From an uncultured Lachnospiraceae bacterium (GTDB lineage: Bacteria; Bacillota; Clostridia; Lachnospirales; Lachnospiraceae): a DNA stretch of 64,000 bases. The notes beneath the pieces were generated by a model. That model worked only from the letters and a program-made list of their open reading frames with translations, searched no databases and was not told the origin of the DNA. The position numbers were made by a program, and so were the translations under genes. Every line of letters starts with the position of its first letter. Positions within the stretch are counted from its first letter, which is position 1. Shown piece by piece: positions 45,444 through 55,358 of the stretch. Location: contig ONCT01000003.1 of NCBI GenBank assembly GCA_900316395.1, positions 1-64,000 of the forward strand. Direction: 5' to 3'.

Positions 45444-46808
45444 ATGATTTCTACTGTAAAAGACACCATTATTAATAACAAAATGATTGACAGAGGCGAT
45501 AAGGTATTCGCAGCTGTATCTGGAGGCGCAGATTCGGTGTGCCTTCTTATTGTGCTTAAATATATTAAGGATGAATTGGGATTTGACCTTGAGGCAATCC
45601 ATGTAGAGCATGGAATCAGAGGAGAGGAAAGTATAGAGGACGCAAGGTTCGTGGAGAAGCTATGTGATTCTATGAATATTAAGATTCATATGCACTCTGT
45701 TAAGTCTACAGAGTATGCCAAGAAGAATTCCATGTCCTTAGAGGAGGCTGCAAGAGAGCTTCGCTACAATATATTCGAGGGATATGAAGGCAAGATTGCC
45801 ATTGCTCACAATATGGAGGATAACGCGGAGACGCTTATTTTCAATATGGTTAGGGGCTCAGGAATTGAGGGCCTAACAGGTATAAGTATAAAAAGGGGTA
45901 AATACATTAGACCACTATTAGATTGTAGCAGAGCAGATATTGAGAAATATTTGTCTGATAATAATCAGCCCTACAGGACTGATTCCACTAACGAGGACAG
46001 TACATACACAAGGAATAATATCAGACATAACATTATTCCGAAGCTCAGAGAGCTTAATCCGAAGGCGATTGAGCACATATCTGAACTTACTGATATGCAA
46101 AGAAGGGCAGTTGACTATATTAATAGCAGGGCTGACAAGGCATATCACAAGTACGTATCTAATAACAGGCTCTCTCGGGATATATTAAACGAAGAATTAA
46201 TTATTGTCCAATGCGTTGCATATAAATATCTATGCGAATTTGCAGGTTCTAAGAAGGATATTGCAGCTACTCACGTAGATCAGGTGTTAGATATGTTAAA
46301 TGGAACAGCAGGCCGGCAAACACATTTACCATATAACATGATTGTCAGGGCAGATTACGACTATATTGAGCTACATAGCAAGGGGGAGACTCAAGAAGAG
46401 TCAGAGAGCATCAACAAAATCCTTAATCTACACAAAGTAGGAGATAAGGAAATTATTGAGTGGGAAGGTGTGTGGCTTAAGCTCGAATTGAAGCCGAAAG
46501 AAAGTGAAACAGAAATAGAGCCAAAGAACTATACTAAAGTACTTGATTATGATAAAATTATAAATGGTGTCTGCGTAAGGAATAGACAAAGGGAAGACTA
46601 TATTGTAATAAACAGCAAGGGATCTAAGAAGTCTATTAGCAGATATATGATTGATGAGAAGATTCCGTCTCACATAAGGGACAAAGAGTTGCTTATATGT
46701 GATGGACATCATGTAATGTATGTTGTAGGGCACAGGATTAGTGAGGCCTACAAGGTAGATGATGAAACGAAAGTAGTTCTTAGGATAGATGTTGATATTA
46801 TTAGTTAA
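45444..46808 (+). CDS. tilS: tRNA(Ile)-lysidine synthase
   Basis: Converts C34 of the CAU anticodon of tRNA-Ile to lysidine. The 454-residue protein has the PP-loop SGGADS at residues 26-31, the HVEHGIRGEES block near 53 and IAHNMEDNAETLIFNMVRGSG near 113. The C-terminal TilS domain (about 375-454, RQREDYIVINSKGSKKSISRYMIDEKIP) is also present. There is no Shine-Dalgarno; the only promoter-like sequence places +1 at the ATG. The family's usual N-terminus supports this start rather than the Met at codon 14. hpt follows after 11 nt. Confidence 0.94.
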   Translation: MISTVKDTIINNKMIDRGDKVFAAVSGGADSVCLLIVLKYIKDELGFDLEAIHVEHGIRGEESIEDARFVEKLCDSMNIKIHMHSVKSTEYAKKNSMSLEEAARELRYNIFEGYEGKIAIAHNMEDNAETLIFNMVRGSGIEGLTGISIKRGKYIRPLLDCSRADIEKYLSDNNQPYRTDSTNEDSTYTRNNIRHNIIPKLRELNPKAIEHISELTDMQRRAVDYINSRADKAYHKYVSNNRLSRDILNEELIIVQCVAYKYLCEFAGSKKDIAATHVDQVLDMLNGTAGRQTHLPYNMIVRADYDYIELHSKGETQEESESINKILNLHKVGDKEIIEWEGVWLKLELKPKESETEIEPKNYTKVLDYDKIINGVCVRNRQREDYIVINSKGSKKSISRYMIDEKIPSHIRDKELLICDGHHVMYVVGHRISEAYKVDDETKVVLRIDVDIIS

Positions 46809-46819
46809 AGGAGAAGTAA

Positions 46820-47341
46820 ATGAGCGGAAAAGTCACTCAGATGATTAAGGAAGAAGATGTTGACAGTCGAATTAAGGAGTTAGCTGCTAAGATAGACGAG
46901 GATTACAAGGGTGAAGAGATATTCATTGTATGTATCCTTCGAGGAGCAGCATTTTTCGCGTGCGAATTAGTGAAGAGGATAAAGGCGCCTGTTACAATAG
47001 ATTTTATGCAGGTATCCAGCTATGGCGCAGGAACAGTATCCTCTGGTGAGGTTAAGATTATTAAGGACATCGACCTGTCTGTTCGAGACAAGAATGTAAT
47101 AATTGTGGAAGATATTGTTGATACGGGAAATACCTTATCAACTCTTAGAGATATATTCGAGCACAGAAAGTCTAAGAGCGTTAAGATATGTAGTCTGCTT
47201 GACAAGCCTGACAGAAGAGAGGTTGAAGTAGACATTGATTATGTGGGATTTTCTGTTCCTGACAAATTCATAGTTGGTTACGGACTTGACTGGGACCAAA
47301 GGTACAGGAATTTGCCTTACATTGGAGTGGTTGAGACATAA
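46820..47341 (+). CDS. hpt: Hypoxanthine phosphoribosyltransferase
   Basis: Salvages hypoxanthine and guanine with PRPP. The 173-residue protein has the PRPP-binding signature VIIVEDIVDTGNTLS (near residue 93), the FIVCILRGAAFFACELVKRI segment and the C-terminal FIVGYGLDWDQRYRNLPYIG block; all match bacterial Hpt. AAAGGAGAAG precedes the ATG. It is located between tilS and ftsH, the classic Firmicute arrangement, and probably cotranscribed with both. Confidence 0.96.
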   Translation: MSGKVTQMIKEEDVDSRIKELAAKIDEDYKGEEIFIVCILRGAAFFACELVKRIKAPVTIDFMQVSSYGAGTVSSGEVKIIKDIDLSVRDKNVIIVEDIVDTGNTLSTLRDIFEHRKSKSVKICSLLDKPDRREVEVDIDYVGFSVPDKFIVGYGLDWDQRYRNLPYIGVVET

Positions 47342-47369
47342 TATAAATAATTAGAAAAGAGGTTATTAT

Positions 47370-49193
47370 ATGGACGAGAATAGACCAAGGAGACCGTTAG
47401 GTAGCTTGTGGCTATACATTATTATAATCGTGATGATTGTGGTGGGATGGTTCCTGCTATCGCGTCAGACGCCAGTAACATATAGCAAAGATTCCCTATA
47501 TAAAGCTATGGCGGAAGATACGGTTTCATCAATTATGATTAAGCAAAACAGTACAGTTCCAACGGGTACTGCTACAGTGACATTCAAGAATGGAGATAAG
47601 GCCCAGACCTTGTACGTGTCTGATGTTAACGATTTTCAGAAGGAGCTAGACGCTAAGAATTTCAAGGATTATAAGGTGTCTGATGTTCCAAGAGACGAAT
47701 GGCTTGGAATGATAGTTCCAATATTGTCAATCGTTGCTATATTTATACTAATCTTCGTTATGTTTCGCGGCCAGGGAGGCGGTGCAGGTGGTGCCAATGC
47801 CAAAATGATGAATTTTGGTAAGAGTAGAGCAAGAATGACCAACAAGGAAGACATAGATATAGGATTTGAGGATGTTGCAGGTCTTATAGAAGAGAAGGAA
47901 GAATTGGCAGAGGTTGTTGATTTCCTAAAGGATCCTGGCAAATACACAGCCATTGGCGCTAGAATTCCTACAGGTATTCTTCTTGAGGGACCTCCTGGTA
48001 CAGGTAAGACATTGCTTGCCAAGGCTATTGCAGGTGAAGCAGGCGTGCCATTCTTTAGCATTTCTGGTTCCGATTTCGTGGAAATGTTTGTTGGTGTGGG
48101 AGCTTCCCGTGTAAGAGATTTGTTCGACGAAGCTAAGAAGAATTCACCATGTATCGTATTTATAGACGAGATTGACGCTGTTGCAAGACGACGTGGAACT
48201 GGAATGGGCGGCGGCCATGATGAAAGAGAGCAGACTCTTAATCAGATGCTTGTAGAGATGGACGGATTCGCTGTTAATCAGGGAATAATCGTAATGGCTG
48301 CAACTAACAGAGTTGATATCTTAGACCCTGCTATTTTGCGACCAGGAAGATTCGACAGAAAGGTTGTTGTTGGACCGCCTGATGTTAGAGGTCGTGAGGA
48401 GATATTAGAGGTACATTGTCGTAAGAAGGCAATAGGAGATGATGTTGACCTTAAGCAGATAGCTCAGACAACTGCTGGATTTACAGGGGCAGACCTTGAG
48501 AATCTTGTTAACGAAGCAGCTATTAGAGCGGCAAAAGAGGATAGAAAGTACATCGTACAGGAAGATATAAGGAAATCCTTTGTTAAGGTAGGTCTTGGAA
48601 CAGAGAAGAAGAGTAAGATTATATCAGACGAGGATAAGAAGATTACGGCTTATCACGAGGCGGGACACGCCATATTGTTCCATGTACTGCCAGATGTGGG
48701 CCCTGTATATACTGTATCTATTATTCCTACAGGTATTGGCGCAGCAGGATACACAATGCCACTTCCTGAGAAGGACAGAATGCATATGACCAAGGGAAGA
48801 CTGCTTCAGGAGATTACAGCAGCCCTTGGAGGTAGAATTGCTGAGGCAATAATATTCGATGATATTACCACAGGTGCATCACAGGATATTAAGCAGGCAA
48901 CAGCAATGGCTAAGAATATGGTTGTAAAATACGGTATGTCAGACAAGATTGGTATGATTAATCTTGATGATAATCAGGAAGAAGTATTTATAGGTAGAGA
49001 CCTGGCTCATCAAAAGGGTTATTCTGAACAGACAGCAGCCATTATTGATGAGGAAGTACGTTCTATCGTTGATTCATGCTATAAGCGTGCAGAGAAAATT
49101 CTTAGAGAGAATGAAAATGTGCTTCATTCCTGCGCAGACCTTCTTATAGAGAAGGAAAAGATTACAAGAGAAGAGTTTGAAGCGCTGTTTTAA
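47370..49193 (+). CDS. ftsH: ATP-dependent zinc metalloprotease FtsH
   Basis: Membrane-bound AAA+ protease for quality control of membrane proteins. The 607-residue protein has two N-terminal transmembrane helices (about 12-32 and 113-132) around an external domain. The AAA module has Walker A GPPGTGKT near residue 207, Walker [11 protein letters not shown] and the SRH region [20 protein letters not shown]. The protease domain has zinc site HEAGH starting near His429. Length is normal. GAAAAGAGG lies before the ATG. It ends the tilS-hpt-ftsH unit. Confidence 0.97.
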   Translation: MDENRPRRPLGSLWLYIIIIVMIVVGWFLLSRQTPVTYSKDSLYKAMAEDTVSSIMIKQNSTVPTGTATVTFKNGDKAQTLYVSDVNDFQKELDAKNFKDYKVSDVPRDEWLGMIVPILSIVAIFILIFVMFRGQGGGAGGANAKMMNFGKSRARMTNKEDIDIGFEDVAGLIEEKEELAEVVDFLKDPGKYTAIGARIPTGILLEGPPGTGKTLLAKAIAGEAGVPFFSISGSDFVEMFVGVGASRVRDLFDEAKKNSPCIVFIDEIDAVARRRGTGMGGGHDEREQTLNQMLVEMDGFAVNQGIIVMAATNRVDILDPAILRPGRFDRKVVVGPPDVRGREEILEVHCRKKAIGDDVDLKQIAQTTAGFTGADLENLVNEAAIRAAKEDRKYIVQEDIRKSFVKVGLGTEKKSKIISDEDKKITAYHEAGHAILFHVLPDVGPVYTVSIIPTGIGAAGYTMPLPEKDRMHMTKGRLLQEITAALGGRIAEAIIFDDITTGASQDIKQATAMAKNMVVKYGMSDKIGMINLDDNQEEVFIGRDLAHQKGYSEQTAAIIDEEVRSIVDSCYKRAEKILRENENVLHSCADLLIEKEKITREEFEALF

Positions 49194-49220
49194 GGGAAGT
49201 TTATATATGTATTAGGGCGT

Positions 49221-49241
49221 TTTTGTGCATATAGCACAAAA
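49221..49241. promoter_or_regulatory. Perfect 8-bp palindrome downstream of ftsH
   Basis: TTTTGTGC (49221-49228) and GCACAAAA (49234-49241) flank a 5-nt AT centre. No U-run follows, so it looks more like a protein-binding site than a terminator. It lies about 180 bp before the GH13 gene. Confidence 0.4.
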
Positions 49242-49332
49242 CTTGACAGAGGTTTTTGTTATATTTGTGAACACTTATATATGCCCCACTTGTATAATAA
49301 GTATCGTAAAAACCCCCAATACATTATATTAA

Positions 49333-49356
49333 TTTTTACTAACCCCATAGTAAAAA
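49333..49356. repeat. Inverted repeat in the GH13 leader
   Basis: TTTTTACTA and TAGTAAAAA form a 9-bp stem with loop ACCCCA, 12 nt before a terminator-like hairpin. Confidence 0.6.
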
Positions 49357-49367
49357 TACCTTCTCCT

Positions 49368-49396
49368 AAAAAGGACAGCGCGAGCTGTCTTTTTTA
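49368..49396 (+). terminator. Terminator or attenuator immediately before the GH13 gene
   Basis: GACAGC pairs with GCTGTC around a GCGA (GNRA) tetraloop, extended by A/T pairs and ending in a T-run. It ends about 20 nt before the GH13 start codon and just before its GAAAGGA ribosome binding site. It can be the ftsH terminator, but any promoter for the next gene must then lie upstream of it. Confidence 0.8.
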
Positions 49397-49416
49397 CTTT
49401 ATATGAAAGGAACACC

Positions 49417-51450
49417 ATGAACAGAGAAGCGATATTTAGTGACGGTACAATGGAATTCAGGAGCCCTTGGGAGCCGAAGGCTGGTGATCGAGTTAAGATC
49501 AGAGTCAGAGTGGCCCATGGAAGCGAGGCGAAGGTCGTACTTCGTACTCCTGAATATAGCTTTCCTATGGAATTAGATGAAGCAGGAGATGTATTTGACT
49601 ATTACCAGGTCCATGTGAAGGTTAACGATGCGCCTTTTAAGTACATTTTCCAGATAGAGCAGGATGGCGAGAGGGTCTATCTTGACAGATATGGCGTAAG
49701 CGATGATATGCGCTGGGATTATAAATTCATGATTGTTCCAGGCTTTGACACACCTGAATGGGTGAAGGGCGCTGTAATGTATCAGATTCTTGTGGACCGC
49801 TTTAATAACGGTGACCCTACTAACGATGTAGAAACTGGGGAATACTACTATATATCAATGCCTTCTACCAAGGTTAGTGACTGGAAGCAGAATCCAGACA
49901 GCTTTGATGTGTGTAAATTCTATGGTGGAGATTTAGAGGGAGTAAGGCAGAAGTTAGGCTATCTCAAGAGCATGGGCGTTGAGGTTATATATTTTAACCC
50001 CCTATTCGTATCACCATCTAATCATAAGTATGATACCCAGGATTACGACTATATTGACCCTCATTATGGCAAGATTGTTGTGGATGAGGGAAATGTGCTT
50101 CCTGAAGGGGAGACTGACAACAGCAAGGCAACGAAATACATTTCCAGGGTGACTAATAAGACCAATCTTGACGCTTCTAACAAGTTCTTCGCTGAGTTCG
50201 TAACTGAGGCCCATGAGAAGGGTATAAGAGTCATATTAGACGGTGTATTTAACCATTGTGGCTCCTTCAATAAATGGATGGATAAGGAGAGGCTATACGA
50301 GAATCAGCTTGGATATGATAAAGGTGCTTATATTAGCGAATATAGCCCTTATAAAGAATATTTTGGCTTCAATGAGGATGGCTCCTGGCCATATAATAGC
50401 CATTATGATGGCTGGTGGGGACACGATACCCTTCCTAAGCTCAATTATGAGAATTCAGAGAAGCTATGTAATTATATATTAGATATAGGTAGAAAATGGG
50501 TTTCAGCCCCTTATCTATGCGATGGATGGAGATTAGATGTGGCGGCTGACCTTGGACATAGCGAGGAGTTCAACCACAAGTTCTGGCGCGCCTTCAGGGA
50601 TGCGGTTAAAGAGGCCAACCCTAATGCTGTTATTCTTGCAGAGCATTATGGCGACGCTTCGGCATGGCTTAGCGGCGATCAATGGGATACAGTAATGAAT
50701 TATGATGCCTTTATGGAGCCTGTAACCTATTTCTTAACTGGAATGGAGAAGCATTCTGACGCCTTCGATGAGGGAGCAATAGGTGATGGAGGAAGATTCG
50801 AGGCGGCTATGAGGCATTATATGTCAAGATTTTTGACGCCATCACTTTATAGTGCAATGAATCAATTGTCTAATCATGACCATTCACGATTCTTAACCAG
50901 AACGAATCATAAGGTAGGTCGTGTTGGGGAGCTTGGAAGCAGTGCAGCTTCAGAAAACGTGGATACGGGGCTTCTTAAGGCTGCTGTTCTTATGCAAATG
51001 ACATGGCCTGGCGCCCCTACCTTGTATTATGGAGACGAAGTAGGACTATGTGGCTTTACTGACCCTGATAACAGGCGTACATTCCCTTGGGATAATATGG
51101 ACTATGCATTAATTGATTTTCATCGTGATATGATTAGTGAGCACAAGAAGTCCTCTGCTCTTAAGAGAGGTTCCTTCGTATTCCTTAAATGTGATAGAGA
51201 TTATGTGTCTTATGGAAGATTCAACAGAGAGCAGAAATGTGTAATAGTGGTAAATGGAAGTAATCATTATATAGAGGTTGAAATTCCAGTATGGAAGGCA
51301 GACGTGCCATTAGAGTGCGAGATGACGCTTTCTATGGTTACAACTTCAAATGGATACTCTATAATGCCTGTTCGCATTCCAGTTAAGAATGGAATGATGC
51401 TTGTTCACCTACAGGCAGGACAAGCAGCATTGTTTGAGAAAAACATGTAG
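49417..51450 (+). CDS. GH13 alpha-glucan hydrolase (neopullulanase / cyclomaltodextrinase-like)
   Basis: The 677-residue protein has no signal peptide, so it is probably cytoplasmic and acts on imported maltodextrins. An N-terminal beta domain (1-105, CBM34-like: VRVAHGSEAKVVLR) is followed by the alpha-amylase barrel. Visible conserved regions are VMYQILVDRFNNGD, DGVFNHCG (region I), DGWRLDVAADL with the nucleophile Asp (region II), VILAEHYGD with the acid Glu (region III) and LSNHDHSRFL with the third catalytic Asp (region IV). A small beta domain ends the protein. Subfamily assignment (cyclomaltodextrinase, neopullulanase or maltogenic amylase) is by architecture only. Confidence 0.92.
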   Translation: MNREAIFSDGTMEFRSPWEPKAGDRVKIRVRVAHGSEAKVVLRTPEYSFPMELDEAGDVFDYYQVHVKVNDAPFKYIFQIEQDGERVYLDRYGVSDDMRWDYKFMIVPGFDTPEWVKGAVMYQILVDRFNNGDPTNDVETGEYYYISMPSTKVSDWKQNPDSFDVCKFYGGDLEGVRQKLGYLKSMGVEVIYFNPLFVSPSNHKYDTQDYDYIDPHYGKIVVDEGNVLPEGETDNSKATKYISRVTNKTNLDASNKFFAEFVTEAHEKGIRVILDGVFNHCGSFNKWMDKERLYENQLGYDKGAYISEYSPYKEYFGFNEDGSWPYNSHYDGWWGHDTLPKLNYENSEKLCNYILDIGRKWVSAPYLCDGWRLDVAADLGHSEEFNHKFWRAFRDAVKEANPNAVILAEHYGDASAWLSGDQWDTVMNYDAFMEPVTYFLTGMEKHSDAFDEGAIGDGGRFEAAMRHYMSRFLTPSLYSAMNQLSNHDHSRFLTRTNHKVGRVGELGSSAASENVDTGLLKAAVLMQMTWPGAPTLYYGDEVGLCGFTDPDNRRTFPWDNMDYALIDFHRDMISEHKKSSALKRGSFVFLKCDRDYVSYGRFNREQKCVIVVNGSNHYIEVEIPVWKADVPLECEMTLSMVTTSNGYSIMPVRIPVKNGMMLVHLQAGQAALFEKNM

Positions 51451-51458
51451 AAATTAAA

Positions 51459-52874
51459 TTAGGAATTATTTTTGCGTTTAAATATAAAGAAGTGCTCTGC
51501 ATTTGTATATTCTGGCTTTCTAAACTCACGTACTGCCATTACTATACAGATTGCGCATGCAAGTAAATCAGCAATAGGCTGAGCGTAGAGCAGTCCCTCG
51601 AAGCCGAAGATTAGTGGCAAAGCAATAATAAGTGGTATCAGGAATATGAATTGTCTCGTTAGGCTTAAGAATATACCCTTCTTAGGCTTGCCTATAGCTG
51701 TAAAGAAGTTAGAGGTTATAGGCTGTACGAAAATCATGCACATCATAAATAGTGTAATTCGAGAGAATTTCACACCGAATTGCATGTACATTTCAGAGCC
51801 CTGACCGAACATGCTTATAATTTCAGCAGGGAATATTTGGAATATTAAGAATCCTACAATTGATACAACTGCGCCTGCTTTTGTTGCAAGGGTATAGCCT
51901 CGCTTAACTCTCTCGTAATTCTGGGCTCCGTAATTAAAGCTGGCAATAGGCTGGAGACCTTGAGCTATTCCAATTATAATGCCAAATAAAAGCTGCATAC
52001 ATTTGATAACGATACCTGCAACGGCAATAGGAATTGCATCGCCATATTCACTCATGGCACCGTAATGCTTTAAGCTGTTATTGAAGATAATCTGAGTTGT
52101 CATCATTGCCATCTGGTTGAAGAATGGTGCAGCGCCAAGTGCGCAGCTTTCCTTGAATGAGAACCATTTTGGTACGAAGTTCTTTAGCTTAAGCTTTACC
52201 GACTTAAAATGGAACATATATACAACAACAATAAGGGATGAGACAGCCTGTCCGATTACTGTTGCAATAGCGGCTCCGGCCATTCCCATTCCGAAATATA
52301 CAACGAATAAAGCGTCTAAAGCGATATTAATAACAGCACCCACAATATTAATTGTCATAGTAATATTAGGGCTGCCGTCTGCTCTTACTAAGTGACCGCC
52401 TCCTGCCTGAAGTATAAGAAATGGAAAACCAATTGCTGTAATACTAAGGTAAGTGTGACCATATTCCATTACACTGTCCGGAGAGCCTAAGAATTTTAGG
52501 ATAGGGTCAGTGAATATAAAGCACGATAGACCAATTACTACACCTATTAGAATCATTGATGTGATGGCACATCCTATGTAATAGGCAGATTTGTCGATTT
52601 CACCACGACCTTGGGCTAGGTTAAATGCAGAAGAACTACCTATACCGAATAGTAGTGCAATACTAAGGCAGCACATGGTAAGTGGAAATACGATATTAGT
52701 TGCGGCGTTGCCTAATTCGCCTACAAATTGTCCTATAAATAGCTGGTCAACGATGTTGTATAGAGAAGTAACAAGCATGGCAATAATGCTTGGAACGGCA
52801 AATTTTGTAAGAAGATTACCTATACCTTCGTAGTATAGGGGGTTATTTTTTACAGCGTCATTTGAGTTGTTCAT
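51459..52874 (-). CDS. MATE-family efflux transporter
   Basis: The 471-residue, 12-helix sodium- or proton-coupled exporter shows MATE hallmarks: LTKFAVPSIIAMLVTSLYNIVDQLFIGQFVG in helix 1, GIGSSSAFNLAQGRGE near residue 80, the second-half repeat IIGIAQGLQPIASFNYGAQNYERVKRG near 310, and ITSNFFTAIGKPKKGIFLSLTRQ. It is of the DinF/MepA-like branch. Substrate is unknown. The ribosome binding site is weak (GAGGAAT 14 nt upstream). Convergent with the GH13 gene with only 8 nt between the stops. Confidence 0.94.
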   Translation of the reverse strand: MNNSNDAVKNNPLYYEGIGNLLTKFAVPSIIAMLVTSLYNIVDQLFIGQFVGELGNAATNIVFPLTMCCLSIALLFGIGSSSAFNLAQGRGEIDKSAYYIGCAITSMILIGVVIGLSCFIFTDPILKFLGSPDSVMEYGHTYLSITAIGFPFLILQAGGGHLVRADGSPNITMTINIVGAVINIALDALFVVYFGMGMAGAAIATVIGQAVSSLIVVVYMFHFKSVKLKLKNFVPKWFSFKESCALGAAPFFNQMAMMTTQIIFNNSLKHYGAMSEYGDAIPIAVAGIVIKCMQLLFGIIIGIAQGLQPIASFNYGAQNYERVKRGYTLATKAGAVVSIVGFLIFQIFPAEIISMFGQGSEMYMQFGVKFSRITLFMMCMIFVQPITSNFFTAIGKPKKGIFLSLTRQFIFLIPLIIALPLIFGFEGLLYAQPIADLLACAICIVMAVREFRKPEYTNAEHFFIFKRKNNS

Positions 52875-53017
52875 AATATATTTATATTCCTCATTACATA
52901 CTTAATTTCAATCAAACAAGGACATTATATAGCATTATCTGAGGTAAATAATGCAGATATTTAAGTAATAGTCTATTCAAACTATATGTAAAATATATAA
53001 TAAATAGTAGTTTTCTG

Positions 53018-53046
53018 TGGAAAAGTAATGAAAAAAATGTAATAAT
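53018..53046 (+). promoter_or_regulatory. Candidate promoter of truA, start codon at the expected +1
   Basis: TGGAAA (53018-53023) and an extended -10 TGT-AATAAT (53038-53046) with a 17-nt spacer. The truA ATG begins 7 nt after the -10, which would make the transcript leaderless. Confidence 0.45.
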
Positions 53047-53052
53047 AGACAC

Positions 53053-53805
53053 ATGGGCGAAAAAAGAGTAAAGCGCAATTACAAACTTAAAATAAGCTAT
53101 GATGGAACGAGATATAGTGGTTGGGAGCGTCAGCCCAACAGGGAGACTATACAGGGCAAGCTGGAAAATGTGCTTTCTCGAATGTGTGATGAAGATATAG
53201 AGATTATTGGCGCTGGAAGGACAGATGCAGGTGTTCACGCCAAGGCAATGATTGCTAACGTTCATCTGGGTATAGACATGAGTGAAGAAGAGATACTAGA
53301 GTATCTCAATAGATACCTGCCAGATGATATTGCAGTAACCAAGGTGAGTCTTGCGGCGGACAGATTCCATGCAAGATATAATGCCAAGGGCAAGACTTAT
53401 TGCTATACAATATTTAATGGCAAAGTTAAACCTGTATTTAATAGGAAATATTATACATTTATAGAAGAACAATTAGATATTGACGCCATGAAGAAGGCTA
53501 GCGAGTATCTAATTGGTGAACATGATTTTAAAAGCTTCTGCGGCAATCCCAAGATGAAGAAGTCTACCGTAAGAAGAATTAACAGCATTGATATTAAGAC
53601 CTCTAAGGGCTATATATACATTTACTATAATGGAACAGGATTCTTACAATATATGGTAAGGATAATGACTGGAACCCTCATTGCAGTTGGACGAGGGGAA
53701 ATAGAGCCTGAGGAAGTCAAAAGTATACTAGAAGCAAGGGACAGAAGCATCGCTCCAGGCACAGCGCCTGCTAAGGGACTTTGTTTGGAAAAGGTGCATT
53801 ATTAA
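53053..53805 (+). CDS. truA: tRNA pseudouridine synthase A
   Basis: Modifies U38-U40 of the anticodon arm. The 250-residue protein begins with the family start [20 protein letters not shown], has the catalytic Asp in [13 protein letters not shown] (about residue 56), [14 protein letters not shown] near 118, and the C-terminal [20 protein letters not shown] block. No ribosome binding site precedes the ATG, and there is no alternative ATG before the conserved region. It diverges from the MATE gene and is followed by a chemoreceptor. Confidence 0.95.
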   Translation: MGEKRVKRNYKLKISYDGTRYSGWERQPNRETIQGKLENVLSRMCDEDIEIIGAGRTDAGVHAKAMIANVHLGIDMSEEEILEYLNRYLPDDIAVTKVSLAADRFHARYNAKGKTYCYTIFNGKVKPVFNRKYYTFIEEQLDIDAMKKASEYLIGEHDFKSFCGNPKMKKSTVRRINSIDIKTSKGYIYIYYNGTGFLQYMVRIMTGTLIAVGRGEIEPEEVKSILEARDRSIAPGTAPAKGLCLEKVHY

Positions 53806-53839
53806 ATTCGTTCTTAATAATCATGGAGGGGTTATAATT

Positions 53840-55333
53840 ATGAAAAGTCCAAAGAAACAAAAAACTGACATGGCAAGAATCAATGGATTCACCCTGGCGG
53901 GCTGGGGAGCAGTCTTAGGTGTAATTGCGCTAGCTTATCTACTTGAGGTTATCAAGGGAGAGAGGACAATAGTATATTTCATTATATTATTGGCCTGTGC
54001 ATTTATTCCATTCGTAATTGGAATCATTATGAAGAGCAAGAATCCGGATAGTAAGAGCTTAGCCTACGTAATAGTTTACGGATATGGAGTACTATTTGGC
54101 TATGTTTTGATTACGGGTGACACACCGCTTACATTTGTGTATCTGTTCCCGGTATTAGCGGTAATTCTAACATATAGTGATTTCAAGGTGCTGCTACAAT
54201 TCTTCATTGTGTTCTTCGCGATAAATGTTGTATCAGTTCTTGTCAGAATCGTGATGTTTGGCGCAACGAGTGCAGATGATATTGCGAACTATGAGATACA
54301 GTTATTAGCAACCCTGATTGTGGGAATTCTATCTCTAATTTCTATTAGGATTATTCAGGATATTAACAGAAAGAGAATGGCTCAGATTGAGGAGCAGAAT
54401 AAGAAGTCCGTTGAAGTACTTAACGCAATTAAGGAAGCAACAGAAGCTCTTAGTACTCGTGTAGAGGATATTGATGGTAAGGCTAAGGATATTGAATCTC
54501 AGTCAGAGTCAGCTCAGCTATCTATTGAAGAGATTGCAACTGGTACAAGCGATGTTGCAGAGACAATTCAGACTCAGCTTGTTATGAGTAATGGAATTAG
54601 TGATGAGTTAGATGCCTTAACTAATATTAGTAAAGAGATACAGGAGAGATTTGCTGATACTCACGAGTTGTCTCAGCTTGGTATGAAGAATGTTAATGAC
54701 TTATCAGATTCTACTAAGCTTGTTGCAGAGTCTAAAGAGAAGGTATCGGACGCAACTGCTACATTAGTTGAGTCCCTACAGGAAGCTAAAGAGATTCTGT
54801 CAATTATTAGAAATATTGCTGAACAGACTAACCTGTTATCACTTAATGCTTCTATTGAGGCAGCAAGAGCTGGTGAGCAGGGTAAAGGATTCGCCGTTGT
54901 TGCTGGCGAGATTCAGAAATTATCTGGTGATACAAGTAATGCCACAGAGAAGATTAATGGCATATTAGAGACACTTGCTGATGAGGCAGGGCTTGTTAAT
55001 GATGCTGTATCTAACTTAGATGCTGTTAGTGAGAGACAGAACGAAATTGTTACTCAGACAGATGAGCAGTTCAAGACAATTGATGAGAATATCAATACAA
55101 TGACGGATGCTGTTAAGACACAGAGCGAATACTTAAGCAACATCAATAAGAATAATTCGGATATTGCAGGCTCTATATCTAATACAAGTGCTTATACTGA
55201 AGAGCTTACAGCTAATAGTGAGAATACTATGAATATTACTAAGAAATCCCTTGATGGAACCAGAGAGATGTCAGAATATCTTACAGAGATTCTTAGTAGC
55301 ATACAGCAATTGCAAGCTATCGCTGAGAAGTAG
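53840..55333 (+). CDS. Methyl-accepting chemotaxis protein with membrane-embedded sensor region
   Basis: The 497-residue chemoreceptor has a basic N-terminus, then about six hydrophobic helices (residues 15-175) with only short loops. A long coiled coil follows whose hairpin tip lies near 318-362 ([21 protein letters not shown] followed by [15 protein letters not shown]). The tip differs from the other two receptors in the window (AEQ and LSL instead of SDQ and LAL), so it is a more distant paralogue. No HAMP is evident. GGAGGGG precedes the ATG. It lies between truA and the fused kinase gene. Confidence 0.93.
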   Translation: MKSPKKQKTDMARINGFTLAGWGAVLGVIALAYLLEVIKGERTIVYFIILLACAFIPFVIGIIMKSKNPDSKSLAYVIVYGYGVLFGYVLITGDTPLTFVYLFPVLAVILTYSDFKVLLQFFIVFFAINVVSVLVRIVMFGATSADDIANYEIQLLATLIVGILSLISIRIIQDINRKRMAQIEEQNKKSVEVLNAIKEATEALSTRVEDIDGKAKDIESQSESAQLSIEEIATGTSDVAETIQTQLVMSNGISDELDALTNISKEIQERFADTHELSQLGMKNVNDLSDSTKLVAESKEKVSDATATLVESLQEAKEILSIIRNIAEQTNLLSLNASIEAARAGEQGKGFAVVAGEIQKLSGDTSNATEKINGILETLADEAGLVNDAVSNLDAVSERQNEIVTQTDEQFKTIDENINTMTDAVKTQSEYLSNINKNNSDIAGSISNTSAYTEELTANSENTMNITKKSLDGTREMSEYLTEILSSIQQLQAIAEK

Positions 55334-55358
55334 AGTTTGATAATTCGAAGGAGAAGGG

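Noticed and set aside
49243-49248. TTGACA after the palindrome downstream of ftsH
   Set aside because: No acceptable -10 at 15-19 nt; the nearby TATATT is 11 nt away.
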